A DNA stretch of 64,000 bases from SIG653 sp045577455 (GCA_045577455.1 JAZNIJ010000211.1:1-64000); one strand, 5' to 3'. Counted from the first letter of the stretch, positions 10,015 to 19,760 are shown. The notes: generated by a model not told the origin, from the letters alone. Program-made: numbers and translations.

Positions 10015-13000
10015 TTAATTGTCATCTTTGCTTTTTAACATCTTTCGGCAGTAAAGTCGAGCATTGCAAAATTTGCAAGGGTTTTTATTTGCAACTTCTG
10101 TTGGTTTTATTTCCATATGCCCATCAAGAATTTCTTTTCCAATTTTACGAATGTTTTCATTTACTGTTTGTTTAAGTTCACAAAAAACTTCACTGGGTTT
10201 AAAGCTCGTCTTTGAAAGAAGGGAATTGCTTTTCAAAAAGTCGGTTGCATCTGAAATTGAAGGCGTATCCAAAACAATTCCGTTTCTTGCAAATGGTTTT
10301 CCGCTTGGAGAAGGGAAACCGCAATTAAAATACATAATTCCTGCAGGAATTTCTTTGTTTTTACAATATGCAAACAGATAAAGAGGCATCTGCATATCAA
10401 ATCCCTCCTTAACAAGGTCGAGGGAGAATGATTTACTATAGGTTTTATAGTCAACAATTCTTATGTATTCATCGTTTCCAATTTTAAGGGTATCTATTCT
10501 GTCAGCATATCCAACAAAGTGTAACTTGGATGTTGGTGAAATATCATATTCGGTGTTAATTCTCACTTCATAATCTTTTGGAATAAATCCACCGCTTTGA
10601 AATTCTGAATTTAGGTTTTCCAAAAGGGGTAAAAGCAATGGCGAAAAATGGTCAAAGCAGAATTTTTCCCTTTGACTTTCAGTTCCAAGAACAAATTCTT
10701 TGAGGCAAGACATAGAAACATTTGAGATAAAATTTTCTATTTCTTCACTGTTTTTACTTTTGAATTCCCCTGTTTCAAAAAGGTGTTTAACAAATAATTC
10801 TAAAACCTTGTGAACAAATTCTCCTGCAACATTTGGCCTTATTTTTGCAACCTCATATGGCTGTAGCTCAAGAATATAATCACAAAAATATGAAAAAGGG
10901 CAGTTAAGATATTTTTCAATTTTTGTTGCCGATAAATTCAAAGATTTATTTGGACTGGGTAAGATTGAAACATCGAGGGAAAAAGTGTTTCCTGGGTTTC
11001 CTATGCGTGTTTGCCTTTTTTTGAAGGTTTTAACGCATTTGTTCCCCATAATTCTTGTAACTGTATCTATGAATGTAGATGGATATTCTCGTTTTCCACT
11101 GAGAGTTGAGAGAGAATATGTGAGGATTAGCTCTTTTTCGGCAGCGGATACAAGGTTATAAAAAAGCAGAAACTCATTTTTTAGATAATCGTCCGGCAAT
11201 GTCTCAGACTCAATTCCAACCGTCTTCAAAAACTCTTTTTCCGAATTTGAAAATATATCAGCGTTTTGGGGATTTGCAGGGAAAACACCGTCGTTAACTC
11301 CCGCAATTATGATAACCTTGCAGGATGAAGGGCGCATTATAGATGCATTTCCCAATTCAACTATATCGTAATAAGATGGAATTGCCCCCAATTTGTATTC
11401 GTCCATCATAAGGCGTAAAATGTCAAGAAGGCGTTTTGAAGTTGCCTTTTCTGTTCCTGCTGTTTCGAAAAGGGTATCAAAAATCGACATTATGCTATCC
11501 CAGACAGCAGAAATTTTTGCCGCCTCGTCATCTTCGCCTTTTTCTATAAGCTCGTTAGCACGATTCATAAGGGTTTTGTCGGCTTTTATACTTATCAAAT
11601 GGTTGTAAATGCAGAGAATAGCTTCTGAAATTGTTAGGTTTTTGCGTTTCAGGTCTTCTATAGTTGAACCTATTTCGAGCATGAGCTTTTCTCTTGCCAT
11701 ATTTACCGTTGATAGCATTTTTGTTTCTCTAACAGAAAATTTGGATTTATACCCCGATGGGTTCATCACCCATTCTTCACCACTGTACCATTTTCTTCCT
11801 CTGATTTGCCAAACATTTGCGTAAATAGACAAAAGATCCGATTCTTCGTCAGTCAGGGTTGAAAAAGATGAACCAATGTATTTCAAAACAGAGCTGAGCG
11901 ACCAATCTGTATGGGCAATTTCCAACAGTGAAAGTATAAGAGACGATATTTCTTTTGTTGAGAGATTGTCTTTTGATGCTTGGTAAAAAGGAATATTATA
12001 GCGTTGCAATGCAGAATCGAGAATTCCGTCAAAACGGCTGCTATCCCTTACGGCGATAGCTATATCTTTGAATCTGTATCCATTTTTAACAAGACGAACA
12101 ATTTCTTCTGCAATGCATTCGCTTTCTTCAAAAACACTACTACAGGGTAGTATTTTTATACCTTCTGTACCTTGATATGATGTTCCAAAAGAGGAAAAAA
12201 CATTTTTTTCAAGGAAAGAAAGGGAAGGTGTTCTGCAAGAGGGGATTTGGGGATAAATATTTTCAACCCCCTTGCCAATCTTTTCTGTTAATTCAAGGGT
12301 TTTTTTGTTTATGTCAAAAATACCGCTTTTGTCTTTTTCGTCATACAAAACGGTTATATATGTATCATCTGCACCTTTAAGAAGAAGTTCAACAATTGGA
12401 TATTGAGCAGGTGTGAAATTGTAATAGCCATCAATAAAAACGGTTTTGCCATTAAAAAAATTCTTCTCTGAAAGTTGGTTGCAGAGAATGTCAATAACAC
12501 CAACTCTATCGGGATACCCTTTTTTTAAAAGTTCATTGTATTCAGTAAATATTTCTGAAATATCAGACAATTTGTCTTTAAATGCAGAGCCATCATCTTC
12601 AAGAAGCGATGAAGCACGAATTAAATCCCTTGGAGTAACCCCGTTGGTTTTCATTCTTTCAAGAGATGAAGATATTTTTTTTGTAAACTCTCTTTCAAGT
12701 GCAGATTTTTCGTATATGGAAAGACGCTCTTTTGCTTTTTCGCAGGCAAGAGCTGTGAATAAAGATAGAGTTTGGCTGTCTGCTCGTGACAGCGCAACAC
12801 CTCCGTTTTCACGAAAAACTCTGTCTGGTAGGCGTTCAAAGTTCAAGACCTCGGTTGAGAGGTTGTATTCACTGCCTAAAAGGGCGCAAAGCGCCCTTTC
12901 GGCAGCAATACTTTGTTGCTCGGGTACAAGAAGAATACAGCTTTTTCCATTTTCGTGAGCTGTTTTAAGTTCATCAAGTAAATATGAGGTTTTTCCGCTT

Positions 13001-13029
13001 TTAGCACGGCCTATAATTCTGTAAATCAT
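10015..13029 (-). CDS. addB: AddB, second helicase/nuclease subunit of AddAB
   Basis: AddB is the partner of AddA, carrying the Chi-recognition half and a second nuclease. The start at 13029 is fixed by the ATGA overlap with the spoIIR stop. The product is 1004 aa, somewhat shorter than Bacillus AddB (about 1160). The N-terminal nucleotide-binding loop is GRAKSGKT (residues 7-14). The C-terminal nuclease contains GYADRIDT and RIVDYKTYSKS. The four iron-sulfur cysteines of the family are present: one in KYLNCPFSYFC and three in CKFCNARLYC (C-x2-C-x5-C). This supports an active, cluster-containing enzyme. Confidence 0.95.
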   Translation of the reverse strand: MIYRIIGRAKSGKTSYLLDELKTAHENGKSCILLVPEQQSIAAERALCALLGSEYNLSTEVLNFERLPDRVFRENGGVALSRADSQTLSLFTALACEKAKERLSIYEKSALEREFTKKISSSLERMKTNGVTPRDLIRASSLLEDDGSAFKDKLSDISEIFTEYNELLKKGYPDRVGVIDILCNQLSEKNFFNGKTVFIDGYYNFTPAQYPIVELLLKGADDTYITVLYDEKDKSGIFDINKKTLELTEKIGKGVENIYPQIPSCRTPSLSFLEKNVFSSFGTSYQGTEGIKILPCSSVFEESECIAEEIVRLVKNGYRFKDIAIAVRDSSRFDGILDSALQRYNIPFYQASKDNLSTKEISSLILSLLEIAHTDWSLSSVLKYIGSSFSTLTDEESDLLSIYANVWQIRGRKWYSGEEWVMNPSGYKSKFSVRETKMLSTVNMAREKLMLEIGSTIEDLKRKNLTISEAILCIYNHLISIKADKTLMNRANELIEKGEDDEAAKISAVWDSIMSIFDTLFETAGTEKATSKRLLDILRLMMDEYKLGAIPSYYDIVELGNASIMRPSSCKVIIIAGVNDGVFPANPQNADIFSNSEKEFLKTVGIESETLPDDYLKNEFLLFYNLVSAAEKELILTYSLSTLSGKREYPSTFIDTVTRIMGNKCVKTFKKRQTRIGNPGNTFSLDVSILPSPNKSLNLSATKIEKYLNCPFSYFCDYILELQPYEVAKIRPNVAGEFVHKVLELFVKHLFETGEFKSKNSEEIENFISNVSMSCLKEFVLGTESQREKFCFDHFSPLLLPLLENLNSEFQSGGFIPKDYEVRINTEYDISPTSKLHFVGYADRIDTLKIGNDEYIRIVDYKTYSKSFSLDLVKEGFDMQMPLYLFAYCKNKEIPAGIMYFNCGFPSPSGKPFARNGIVLDTPSISDATDFLKSNSLLSKTSFKPSEVFCELKQTVNENIRKIGKEILDGHMEIKPTEVANKNPCKFCNARLYCRKMLKSKDDN

Positions 13030-13604
13030 CCGAATAACCACTCTAACAATTTGAATTTGAATTTATATTTTACAGATTTGGAAGTGAAAGTTTTAAACGC
13101 TTCACCTTCAATTCCAACAGATTTCATTTCTTCTTCCACAACCGCTGCGCCGAGGCAAAGTGGAGGGAAAAGAACGCACCACCAATTTTCGCCATTTCCT
13201 TCTCCAAGGAGTATTCTCAGAGAATAATATTCCCCTGCCGGTAATGTAATATGGTCATAGGTTCTTTCTGGATATGTTTCCCGCCCCCAAACCGCTTTTG
13301 CTTTGTATGTTTTCCCTTTGGACTCAAGGACACCATTTGCAATTTTTTCAATTCTTGCGCCCGTCTCTTCCATTGTTTCCCTTGCTTCAAGAGGTGTTTC
13401 GCATTTAATGAAAATGTTTTCGCTCTCTCTTAAAACAGCATCTCTGACTTCGTATTTTATGGAAATATCTTCTTCATTTCCCGAATTTGCAAGTATGTGC
13501 AGGCGAATAAGCTCTGAATAAACCTTTCTTTCCTTATACGGGAAGAATTCAACTATAAACACGAGAGTTAAAGCCAAAGATAAAATGATAACCAGTTTTT
13601 TCAT
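13026..13604 (-). CDS. spoIIR: Stage II sporulation protein R (SpoIIR)
   Basis: In Bacillus, SpoIIR is made in the forespore under sigma-F, is exported to the intermembrane space, and triggers SpoIIGA to process pro-sigma-E. The 192-aa product begins with a signal peptide (MKKLVIILSLALTLVFIVEF). Family signatures are ELIRLHILANSGNEED, VRDAVL and the near-C-terminal NWWCVLFPPLCLG. AAGGAGG sits 7-8 nt before the chosen ATG. The stop overlaps addB (ATGA), an unexpected coupling of a sporulation signal gene to recombination genes. A sigma-F promoter was not identified. Confidence 0.93.
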   Translation of the reverse strand: MKKLVIILSLALTLVFIVEFFPYKERKVYSELIRLHILANSGNEEDISIKYEVRDAVLRESENIFIKCETPLEARETMEETGARIEKIANGVLESKGKTYKAKAVWGRETYPERTYDHITLPAGEYYSLRILLGEGNGENWWCVLFPPLCLGAAVVEEEMKSVGIEGEAFKTFTSKSVKYKFKFKLLEWLFG

Positions 13605-13676
13605 ATCCAAAACCTCCTTTTGTGTTGGAAGTATGGACAAATCAGAGCGGGTTTATTCAATTTTAAAAAAACTATA

Positions 13677-14576
13677 TTATTTTGGGTTTATGTTGCTCCA
13701 AAAAGTGTTATTATAACAAACAAATGCAGAAATTTTTCTTTTTGAAATAGCTTCAAGGGCATCATTTGCATCGTCAACATTGCTAAATATTCCAAAAACC
13801 GATGGCCCTGATCCACTCATCATTGAGAAAACACAACCGTTTTCAGCCATGATTTGTTTAATTACTTTTATTTCGGGGCGTTTTTCTTCAACAATATGTT
13901 CAAAGCAATTGAACATATATCTTAAAACAAGATTTTTGTCCCCTTTATATAAAGCATCTTTTAATAGCTTGCTTTTCCCTGAAAAATCTTTAGTTGGTAA
14001 ATCGTTTGTGGGAGGATTAAATCGTTTGTCGTATTCACCATACATTTCAGGAGTAGAAACGCCTTCACTTCCGCAAGCTATAATATAAATAAATTCCATG
14101 GGCGGTTCAACAGGCAGAAAATCATATCCAATACCTGTAACTCCTTCTGTACCACCACGGATACAAAAAGGAACATCTGCTCCCAACTTTGAGCCAAGCT
14201 CTTCAAGCTCCAAAGAAGAAAGAGGGAATCCATAGAGTTTATTAAGACCACGCAATGTAGCTGCGGCATCTGTGCTTCCCCCTGCCAGTCCTGCGGCAAT
14301 TGGGATATTTTTTTCTATGTGAATATGAACGCCACCTTTTATGCCTGTTTTATCAAAGAAAGCGTTGGCTGCTTTGAATGCTAAGTTTCTATTGTCTGTT
14401 GGAATTTTATCAGATGAGGATGAGATTGAAATTTCATCTTTTTTTTCAAGGGTAACAATGTCGCAAAGAGGCACTGTATGCATAATGCTTTCAACATTGT
14501 GGTATCCATTTGAACGACGGCTGATAACATCCAAGCAGAGATTGATTTTTCCGTATGCTTTTTCTGTAACCATCAT
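13677..14576 (-). CDS. ispE: 4-diphosphocytidyl-2-C-methyl-D-erythritol kinase
   Basis: IspE phosphorylates CDP-methylerythritol in the MEP pathway of isoprenoid synthesis, which feeds undecaprenyl phosphate. The 299-aa protein shows GHMP-kinase motifs: AYGKINLCLDV at the N-terminus with the conserved Lys/Asn, the ATP loop PIAAGLAGGSTDAAA (about residues 92-106), and SMMSGSGPSVFG near the C-terminus. The first ATG shares a base with the TAA of the upstream gene (TAATG), with AGGGGTG ahead. The second ATG at 14573 is equally possible. Confidence 0.95.
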   Translation of the reverse strand: MMVTEKAYGKINLCLDVISRRSNGYHNVESIMHTVPLCDIVTLEKKDEISISSSSDKIPTDNRNLAFKAANAFFDKTGIKGGVHIHIEKNIPIAAGLAGGSTDAAATLRGLNKLYGFPLSSLELEELGSKLGADVPFCIRGGTEGVTGIGYDFLPVEPPMEFIYIIACGSEGVSTPEMYGEYDKRFNPPTNDLPTKDFSGKSKLLKDALYKGDKNLVLRYMFNCFEHIVEEKRPEIKVIKQIMAENGCVFSMMSGSGPSVFGIFSNVDDANDALEAISKRKISAFVCYNNTFWSNINPK

Positions 14577-15466
14577 TAGTTATCACCCCTTGTTTTTCCA
14601 ACATTAAGTACAGTTAAAACTGCTCCTGCAATCAAAAGCAGAATTGAAATAAAGAAAAATATTCCTGTCAGTGTTTCAAACCCTTTTACATTGCAATTCA
14701 ATACTGTTGAAAAGACGACGGAGAGCGGCGAACGCATAATTGCAACTTTAGAGCCAAGGTTATAATTGTCAAATAAAATTGTTGGAATAAAAAGAAGTGC
14801 TGATGGGAAAAAGAAAGCAGAACCAACACGGAGAATAAGCGCAGTTATGCCGTTTTTAAAAGTGAGCAGAATGATTCCCGCAAGCAGAAGAACAGATGGA
14901 ATTAAAAACATCTTCATAACTTTAAAAGCAAATTTTGCTGTTTCCACATATTTGGTTGCGGATGATAAACGGTTAATGAAAGAAGAAGGAAGAAATTTCA
15001 ACGCATTGTTGATTTCCAACTCAATTAAATTGTAAATAGATTCATATTCTTCTTCGGAAAAGTTGTTTTCACTATTGTTTTTTTGATAGAAGTTAATAAC
15101 AAGCTGTTTCAATTCGTCTTTTATATAGGAAATATCATATTTGGGATGCAGAGAATTGTTAAACTTTTCACCTTTTTCAAATGCGGAAAAAAAGTTTTTT
15201 GTATATTGGTATGAATGTTCTTTTAAGCTGTCTTTGTTTAAAAGGGGAAAAATATCGTTTGCATCAAGAGTAATTTCGTCTCCAAGGTCATCTAATCGTT
15301 TGTTTACTGTTTCTAAAACTATTTCGTCATATTCACCTGAATAGATTGCTTCCATATATTTATCGGTATTAAATAGATTGCTTTCAAAATAATATCCCAC
15401 TATTCCAACAACGAAAAAAAGGCAGAAAAGAAAAACCAAAAAGTATGAAATTATAGATTTTATCAT
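14576..15466 (-). CDS. Membrane protein of unknown function
   Basis: The 296-aa protein has one N-terminal membrane segment (residues about 5-28), a hydrophilic, acidic extracytoplasmic domain of about 155 residues, and three or four C-terminal membrane segments (about 190-290). I recognise no catalytic motif or named family. AAGGAGT lies 8 nt before the ATG. It starts 14 bp after the sortase gene and overlaps ispE, so it is probably co-transcribed with both. A sensor-like or scaffold role at the membrane surface is only inference. Confidence 0.75.
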   Translation of the reverse strand: MIKSIISYFLVFLFCLFFVVGIVGYYFESNLFNTDKYMEAIYSGEYDEIVLETVNKRLDDLGDEITLDANDIFPLLNKDSLKEHSYQYTKNFFSAFEKGEKFNNSLHPKYDISYIKDELKQLVINFYQKNNSENNFSEEEYESIYNLIELEINNALKFLPSSFINRLSSATKYVETAKFAFKVMKMFLIPSVLLLAGIILLTFKNGITALILRVGSAFFFPSALLFIPTILFDNYNLGSKVAIMRSPLSVVFSTVLNCNVKGFETLTGIFFFISILLLIAGAVLTVLNVGKTRGDN

Positions 15467-15480
15467 TTTTCGTTACTCCT

Positions 15481-16518
15481 TTATTCAGATTTAATCCATT
15501 CGGGCCCCGAGATTTTTTTGCAAATAACCCCATAGCGTTCTGTTCTGTATGCTGTTCCGCGAGGATGGCAGGTGTAAAGAGTTAGTTTTTCTCCGTCATC
15601 ATAATTCATAACATATTTAACATCATCAATGGAGAAAATAACCGTTTCGTATATCTCGTAAACATAGTTTCCGTATTCTGTTTTAATATAAACCCTGTCG
15701 CCAACCTTAAGCTCGCTAAGGTCATAAAACTCTCTTGTAACATGCGCACCGAGAACAATGTTTCCACCTTGACCCGGAAACCTTGTTCCATATCGTTTTC
15801 CAATACCTTTTTTGTATATAGCGTTTGATTCTCCAACATAAACATTTTTTTCTTCAAGTCCAATGGCTGGAATGGATAACTTTGCCCAAAGCTCTCCCCA
15901 TTTGTATCCCGGAAAATCTTTTCTGTCGTAATAAATCTGTTCTGTAATATCGGGATCAGGTATCTGTGATACACTTTCATTTTCGGAGTTTGTATCGTTC
16001 GGCTTTGTTATTGGTTCAAGGGAAATATCTTCCATTGTTCCACCGATAATTTCTCCGTTTTCAAATTTTTCTTCGTCTGTGTTCGCATCGGGGGGAGTAA
16101 CAATGTTTGAGTTTACCGCAAGGCGCCATAGGGGTGTGGATTCTATATATTCTTTGAACATGAAAACGGAAAATAATGCAATCCCTATGCAAACAAATAG
16201 ATAGGGAAGTAAAATCATAACGCCCATGCTCCATCTTTTTTTCTTTTTATCTTCGCTTTCATCAGTGTTGCTTGTTTTGGCAGAATCAATGTTGGTTTTG
16301 TCAGTATTGATTTCTATGGTAGAACTGATGTTGGTCTCAGCAGCGTTATTTCCTTCAGTAGAAACGGTGTTGGTTGTCTCGGCGGTATTGTTTGCTTTGG
16401 TAGAATCAATATTGCTTTGAGTATTATCGTTTGTTTCAGAAAAAAACTGAATGTTGTTGATTTTTTTATTGTTTGATGGGTTATCCGTATGGAAACGGGT
16501 TGAAATTGTTTCTTTCAT
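15481..16518 (-). CDS. Sortase with a long cytoplasmic N-terminal extension
   Basis: Sortases cleave a sorting signal on secreted proteins and join them to the wall or to each other. The 345-aa product has residues 1-100 that are Thr/Asn/Ser-rich with repeated 'TNIDS/NNTAET' units, one membrane segment (about 105-127), an acidic spacer, and the sortase barrel. The catalytic triad is visible: H259 in GAHVT, C317 in LYTCHP and R325 (or R328) in YRTERYG. Sequence around the Cys resembles class D/E enzymes, but I would not fix the class. The neighbouring secreted protein at 16.6 kb may be a substrate or partner; it lacks an obvious LPxTG. Confidence 0.88.
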   Translation of the reverse strand: MKETISTRFHTDNPSNNKKINNIQFFSETNDNTQSNIDSTKANNTAETTNTVSTEGNNAAETNISSTIEINTDKTNIDSAKTSNTDESEDKKKKRWSMGVMILLPYLFVCIGIALFSVFMFKEYIESTPLWRLAVNSNIVTPPDANTDEEKFENGEIIGGTMEDISLEPITKPNDTNSENESVSQIPDPDITEQIYYDRKDFPGYKWGELWAKLSIPAIGLEEKNVYVGESNAIYKKGIGKRYGTRFPGQGGNIVLGAHVTREFYDLSELKVGDRVYIKTEYGNYVYEIYETVIFSIDDVKYVMNYDDGEKLTLYTCHPRGTAYRTERYGVICKKISGPEWIKSE

Positions 16519-16634
16519 AATGTCTCCTGCATATATTGAGTGTGCGCTCCTAAGGCATCAATCCAAAGGAACGCACATATGTTTTCTGTGATTAAATTAA
16601 ATTAAAAAGAGAAAGTAATATTGAAATACGATAA

Positions 16635-17234
16635 TTATTTATCTTCTTCCTTCTTTTTGAGCTTTGAAACCGGAATGGCAATTCCTGCGAGAGCTAAGAT
16701 TCCGATACCTCCAATAAGGTATGGAGCGTTAGATTCTTTTGAGCCGTCAATTTCACCCAACTTTTTAATGACATCACCATCATATTGGAAAGCAATTCTT
16801 CCGTCTTTGTCTCTTGCAATGAAAATAACGTCGGATTTATGCTTTGGATCTTCGCTGGGAACGAATTCATATGTGAAACCAACGATTTCGCAAGCATCAG
16901 CAATAGCATCCATCAAGATGTTGAGCTGTTCTTCGGTATATGGTTTTCTTTCTTCGCCAAAATAATCCTCATATCCTTCGGGCGTGTAGTAACCAGGACC
17001 TTTGTCTTCGGGAAAAGCGGCTGAAACCTTTTTTATAAGCTCCATGAGTGCATCGCCTTGTTCCTCAGTAATATCATAGGAAGCGGCAAGGTTTTCAACC
17101 TCTGTTAATAAATGCTTGCTTATGGAAACTTTTTTGAATTCCTCCAAAAGTTCTTCTTCTGTTGATGCAGAAGCGGGAACAAGCATTGCGGAAAGAACAA
17201 CAAGCGTTAACAAAAAAGTGATAATTCTTTTCAT
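16635..17234 (-). CDS. Secreted acidic protein with C-terminal membrane anchor
   Basis: The 199-aa product has a signal peptide ending near ASAS, an acidic, helical middle, and a C-terminal hydrophobic segment (APYLIGGIGILALAGIAIPV) followed by SKLKKKEEDK. This layout resembles wall- or membrane-anchored surface proteins, though no LPxTG-type motif precedes the hydrophobic stretch. The ATG at 17234 is preferred over an upstream TTG because AGGAGA is then 9 nt away. It sits 116 bp upstream of the sortase gene and could be processed by it; 'processed acidic surface protein' families in Bacillus are a possible but unproven relative. Confidence 0.72.
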   Translation of the reverse strand: MKRIITFLLTLVVLSAMLVPASASTEEELLEEFKKVSISKHLLTEVENLAASYDITEEQGDALMELIKKVSAAFPEDKGPGYYTPEGYEDYFGEERKPYTEEQLNILMDAIADACEIVGFTYEFVPSEDPKHKSDVIFIARDKDGRIAFQYDGDVIKKLGEIDGSKESNAPYLIGGIGILALAGIAIPVSKLKKKEEDK

Positions 17235-17487
17235 CTTCAAATTCTCCTGACATATTCTATCTGTATTTTAACTGTATAATATATAAGCCACAACAAAGCA
17301 CATAAGCCCACAAATACAAATTAAATTTACACCTTAATGGATACAGTATAAAACTTTTTTTTTTATTTGTCAATAGGAAAAAGAAAAAAATTTTAAAAAA
17401 CGCATTTTTAAGATAAAAAAAGGGGTATTATGCTATTTTAAGTTGGTTTTTATTGCTTAAAAATACATTTAACTATGCTTAAGAACA

Positions 17488-19641
17488 TTATTCTGTAACA
17501 GAGCTTAGGTTTTCTTCCGCTTTAAGAATGAGTTCGTTTGCAACCTCTGCGGATAGTGCTTCTGCAAAAATTCTAAAGCTGTTTCCGTAATCGGGAACAA
17601 TGAGGGTTTTACCATCTTTGTTTAAAAAGCTAATACCTGATGGTGCGTTTTCTTCCGACGAGGCAAGAAGTGCCTCAACCGCTTTACCCTTGTTTCCGTT
17701 AAACAGAACGGTTTTTTCCGCAAAGGCAAAAGGGGGAAGCGTTTTATTTATTTCATAAACTGATGACTTTGAAAGAAAGCAAGCGGATACAACTGATAAA
17801 ACGATAGATACACCATCATAGAATGAAATTATGCCGTTGTCCTTGCCCCTGCCTAAAATGCTGTCGCTATACAAGATAAAGCTCCCTTTTGTGATGATGG
17901 CGTTTTTAACCCCTTCGGGAATAAAATCGGGAAGAGGAATGTTGTCTTGAGCAAAAAAAGAAGCTCCTATGGCAAAAAGCCGCATTTTATCAATTGTTTC
18001 TCCGCTTTGAGTGATGTATTTCACTTCAATACCATTATCAGATATTTGGAATCCGCAATTATTTTTGTCTGTTTCAACCCTTGCACCAAGCCCTGTTAAT
18101 ATTTCTTTGCAAATTTCGGAGGGTAGGTTGTTCGATAATAAGTTTACATTTTCTCCCGAAATAGTGGGGAATATGGAAATTTTCTTTTTTATATATGCAG
18201 GTGTTGGGGTATCTGTTGAGAAAATATCCGATTTTTCCTTGGAGGAATTGAAAAATTGAGCGTTATGACGGATGTTGGAGCGATTTGAGGTGGTTTTATC
18301 CATCGGCTTATCAACAAATTTTTCAATTTCAAGCTGTTCTTCCCTTGAAAGGGAAAGTCCGTTTGGATCGAAAATATTGGCTATAAACCCACCTGTTTTA
18401 TTCTCTTCAACGAAAACAGAATATGAGTTTTTTTCTACCGCAACGAAAGCCGATATGGGAAGAAGTGAAGGACGGGGTGGGAAGGCGTTGCCTTCATTTT
18501 CAATGCATCCTTCGTAAATCATTTCACAAAGCTCCCAAGAATTGCTTTCGTAAGCGTTGTGGAAAATGTAAATATCCTTGTTGCCCAAAATGGAGGAAAT
18601 CGCTTTTCCAAGTATCTTTGCGGTATCGTTGTTAATAATTATCTTTCCACTGTCATAAAAAGAGGGTGGGTGTAAAAACGATTTGTTGAAAACTTTACCC
18701 TTGCTTAAAATTGAATTTTCTGCGATAATGCTGCCTTTTTTTACGGTGACATTATCGCAAATCAAGGCGTTGGGGCCAATAACCGCATCCTCTAAAACAC
18801 AGTTCTTTCCAATTGATACCCCTTCGCCTATAACAGAGCGACAAATAACGGTTTTATCCCCAACTCTCACCCCGTTCATAATGAGGGATTGAGAAATTGA
18901 AGACGCTTTGGATATTGAAACATAATCGCCCATTATATTTTCGCCTTTTGAAAAATGCATATTGCTATCATAATAGCTCTGATGAGTTCCCATATCGCAC
19001 CAATACCCGTTTATTGGAAAAGCAGAAAGGTTTTCTCCGCGAGACAGTAAAAAAGGGAATATTTCAGAGGCAAAATCTGTGAAATTTTTCTTTACATTTT
19101 CCAAAACACTTCGTTTTATTATATATATGCCTGCGTTTACATTTGTTGAAAGTGTCTGCTTCCAGGAAGGTTTTTCTCTAAAAGCAAGTATTTTTCCGTC
19201 CTTGCTCATAATTGTTCCATATGATGTTGGGTTGGCTGAGCTTACGGTTGCAATTGTAACGGCAGAGTTTCTCTCGATGTGGAAATTCATCATTTCCGAA
19301 AGAGAGAAATCAAAAACGCAATCTGCGGAAACAACAAAAAAATCGTCAGTTGTGAAAGAAAGGTTTTTTAAAACCATGCCTGCGGTTCCGAGGGGAACAT
19401 TTTCGCGAAGAAATGTTATTTTGCATTGATTATCAAAATGGTAATTTTCAATTTCTTCTCCAAGATATCCGGTTGTTATTGCAATACTGTTAATTCCTGC
19501 GTTGCAAAGAGAATCAATTGCCAAAGAGAGGGGCGTGGTTTTTCCAAGCGGGAGCAATGGCTTTGGTGTCCTTGCCGTTAAGGGCATAAGACGAGTCCCT
19601 TTTCCCCCTGCAAGAATTATTCCGCCGTAAGGTCGGTTCAA
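17488..19641 (-). CDS. Sugar-phosphate nucleotidyltransferase fused to a left-handed beta-helix and a degenerate phosphomannomutase-like domain
   Basis: The enzyme probably makes an NDP-sugar from a sugar 1-phosphate. Residues 1-230 are a nucleotidyltransferase: GGIILAGGKGTRLMPLT is the nucleotide loop and SADCVFDF the metal site. Residues about 235-325 are hexapeptide repeats (VSIGKNCVLEDAVIGPNALI). The remaining 390 residues resemble the phosphoglucomutase/phosphomannomutase half of fused GDP-mannose pyrophosphorylases but show no clear catalytic Ser loop. The TTG at 19641 is the likely start: AAAGGAG lies 9 nt upstream, whereas the TTG at 19650 abuts the SD. The product is 717 aa. It is divergent from ribF. 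Confidence 0.82.
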   Translation of the reverse strand: MNRPYGGIILAGGKGTRLMPLTARTPKPLLPLGKTTPLSLAIDSLCNAGINSIAITTGYLGEEIENYHFDNQCKITFLRENVPLGTAGMVLKNLSFTTDDFFVVSADCVFDFSLSEMMNFHIERNSAVTIATVSSANPTSYGTIMSKDGKILAFREKPSWKQTLSTNVNAGIYIIKRSVLENVKKNFTDFASEIFPFLLSRGENLSAFPINGYWCDMGTHQSYYDSNMHFSKGENIMGDYVSISKASSISQSLIMNGVRVGDKTVICRSVIGEGVSIGKNCVLEDAVIGPNALICDNVTVKKGSIIAENSILSKGKVFNKSFLHPPSFYDSGKIIINNDTAKILGKAISSILGNKDIYIFHNAYESNSWELCEMIYEGCIENEGNAFPPRPSLLPISAFVAVEKNSYSVFVEENKTGGFIANIFDPNGLSLSREEQLEIEKFVDKPMDKTTSNRSNIRHNAQFFNSSKEKSDIFSTDTPTPAYIKKKISIFPTISGENVNLLSNNLPSEICKEILTGLGARVETDKNNCGFQISDNGIEVKYITQSGETIDKMRLFAIGASFFAQDNIPLPDFIPEGVKNAIITKGSFILYSDSILGRGKDNGIISFYDGVSIVLSVVSACFLSKSSVYEINKTLPPFAFAEKTVLFNGNKGKAVEALLASSEENAPSGISFLNKDGKTLIVPDYGNSFRIFAEALSAEVANELILKAEENLSSVTE

Positions 19642-19731
19642 AAAAATCAACTCCTTTTGTTGCCTTTATGTTGTAAAAAGATTTTTCTGTAAATATTATG
19701 CTTTCAGATGAAAATATTATTCCTCAAACTC

Positions 19732-19760
19732 TTGACAAAGGAAAAAATAATGTATATACT
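19732..19760 (+). promoter_or_regulatory. Sigma-A type promoter for ribF
   Basis: TTGACA (19732-19737) and TATACT (19755-19760) are separated by exactly 17 bp. The predicted start site is about 25 bp before the ribF ATG, and AAGGAG lies between. Confidence 0.8.

Noticed and set aside
16541..16577. TGTGCG/CGCACA hairpin between the secreted protein and sortase genes
   Set aside because: The stem is short with a large loop and no T run, so neither a terminator nor a regulatory element can be supported.
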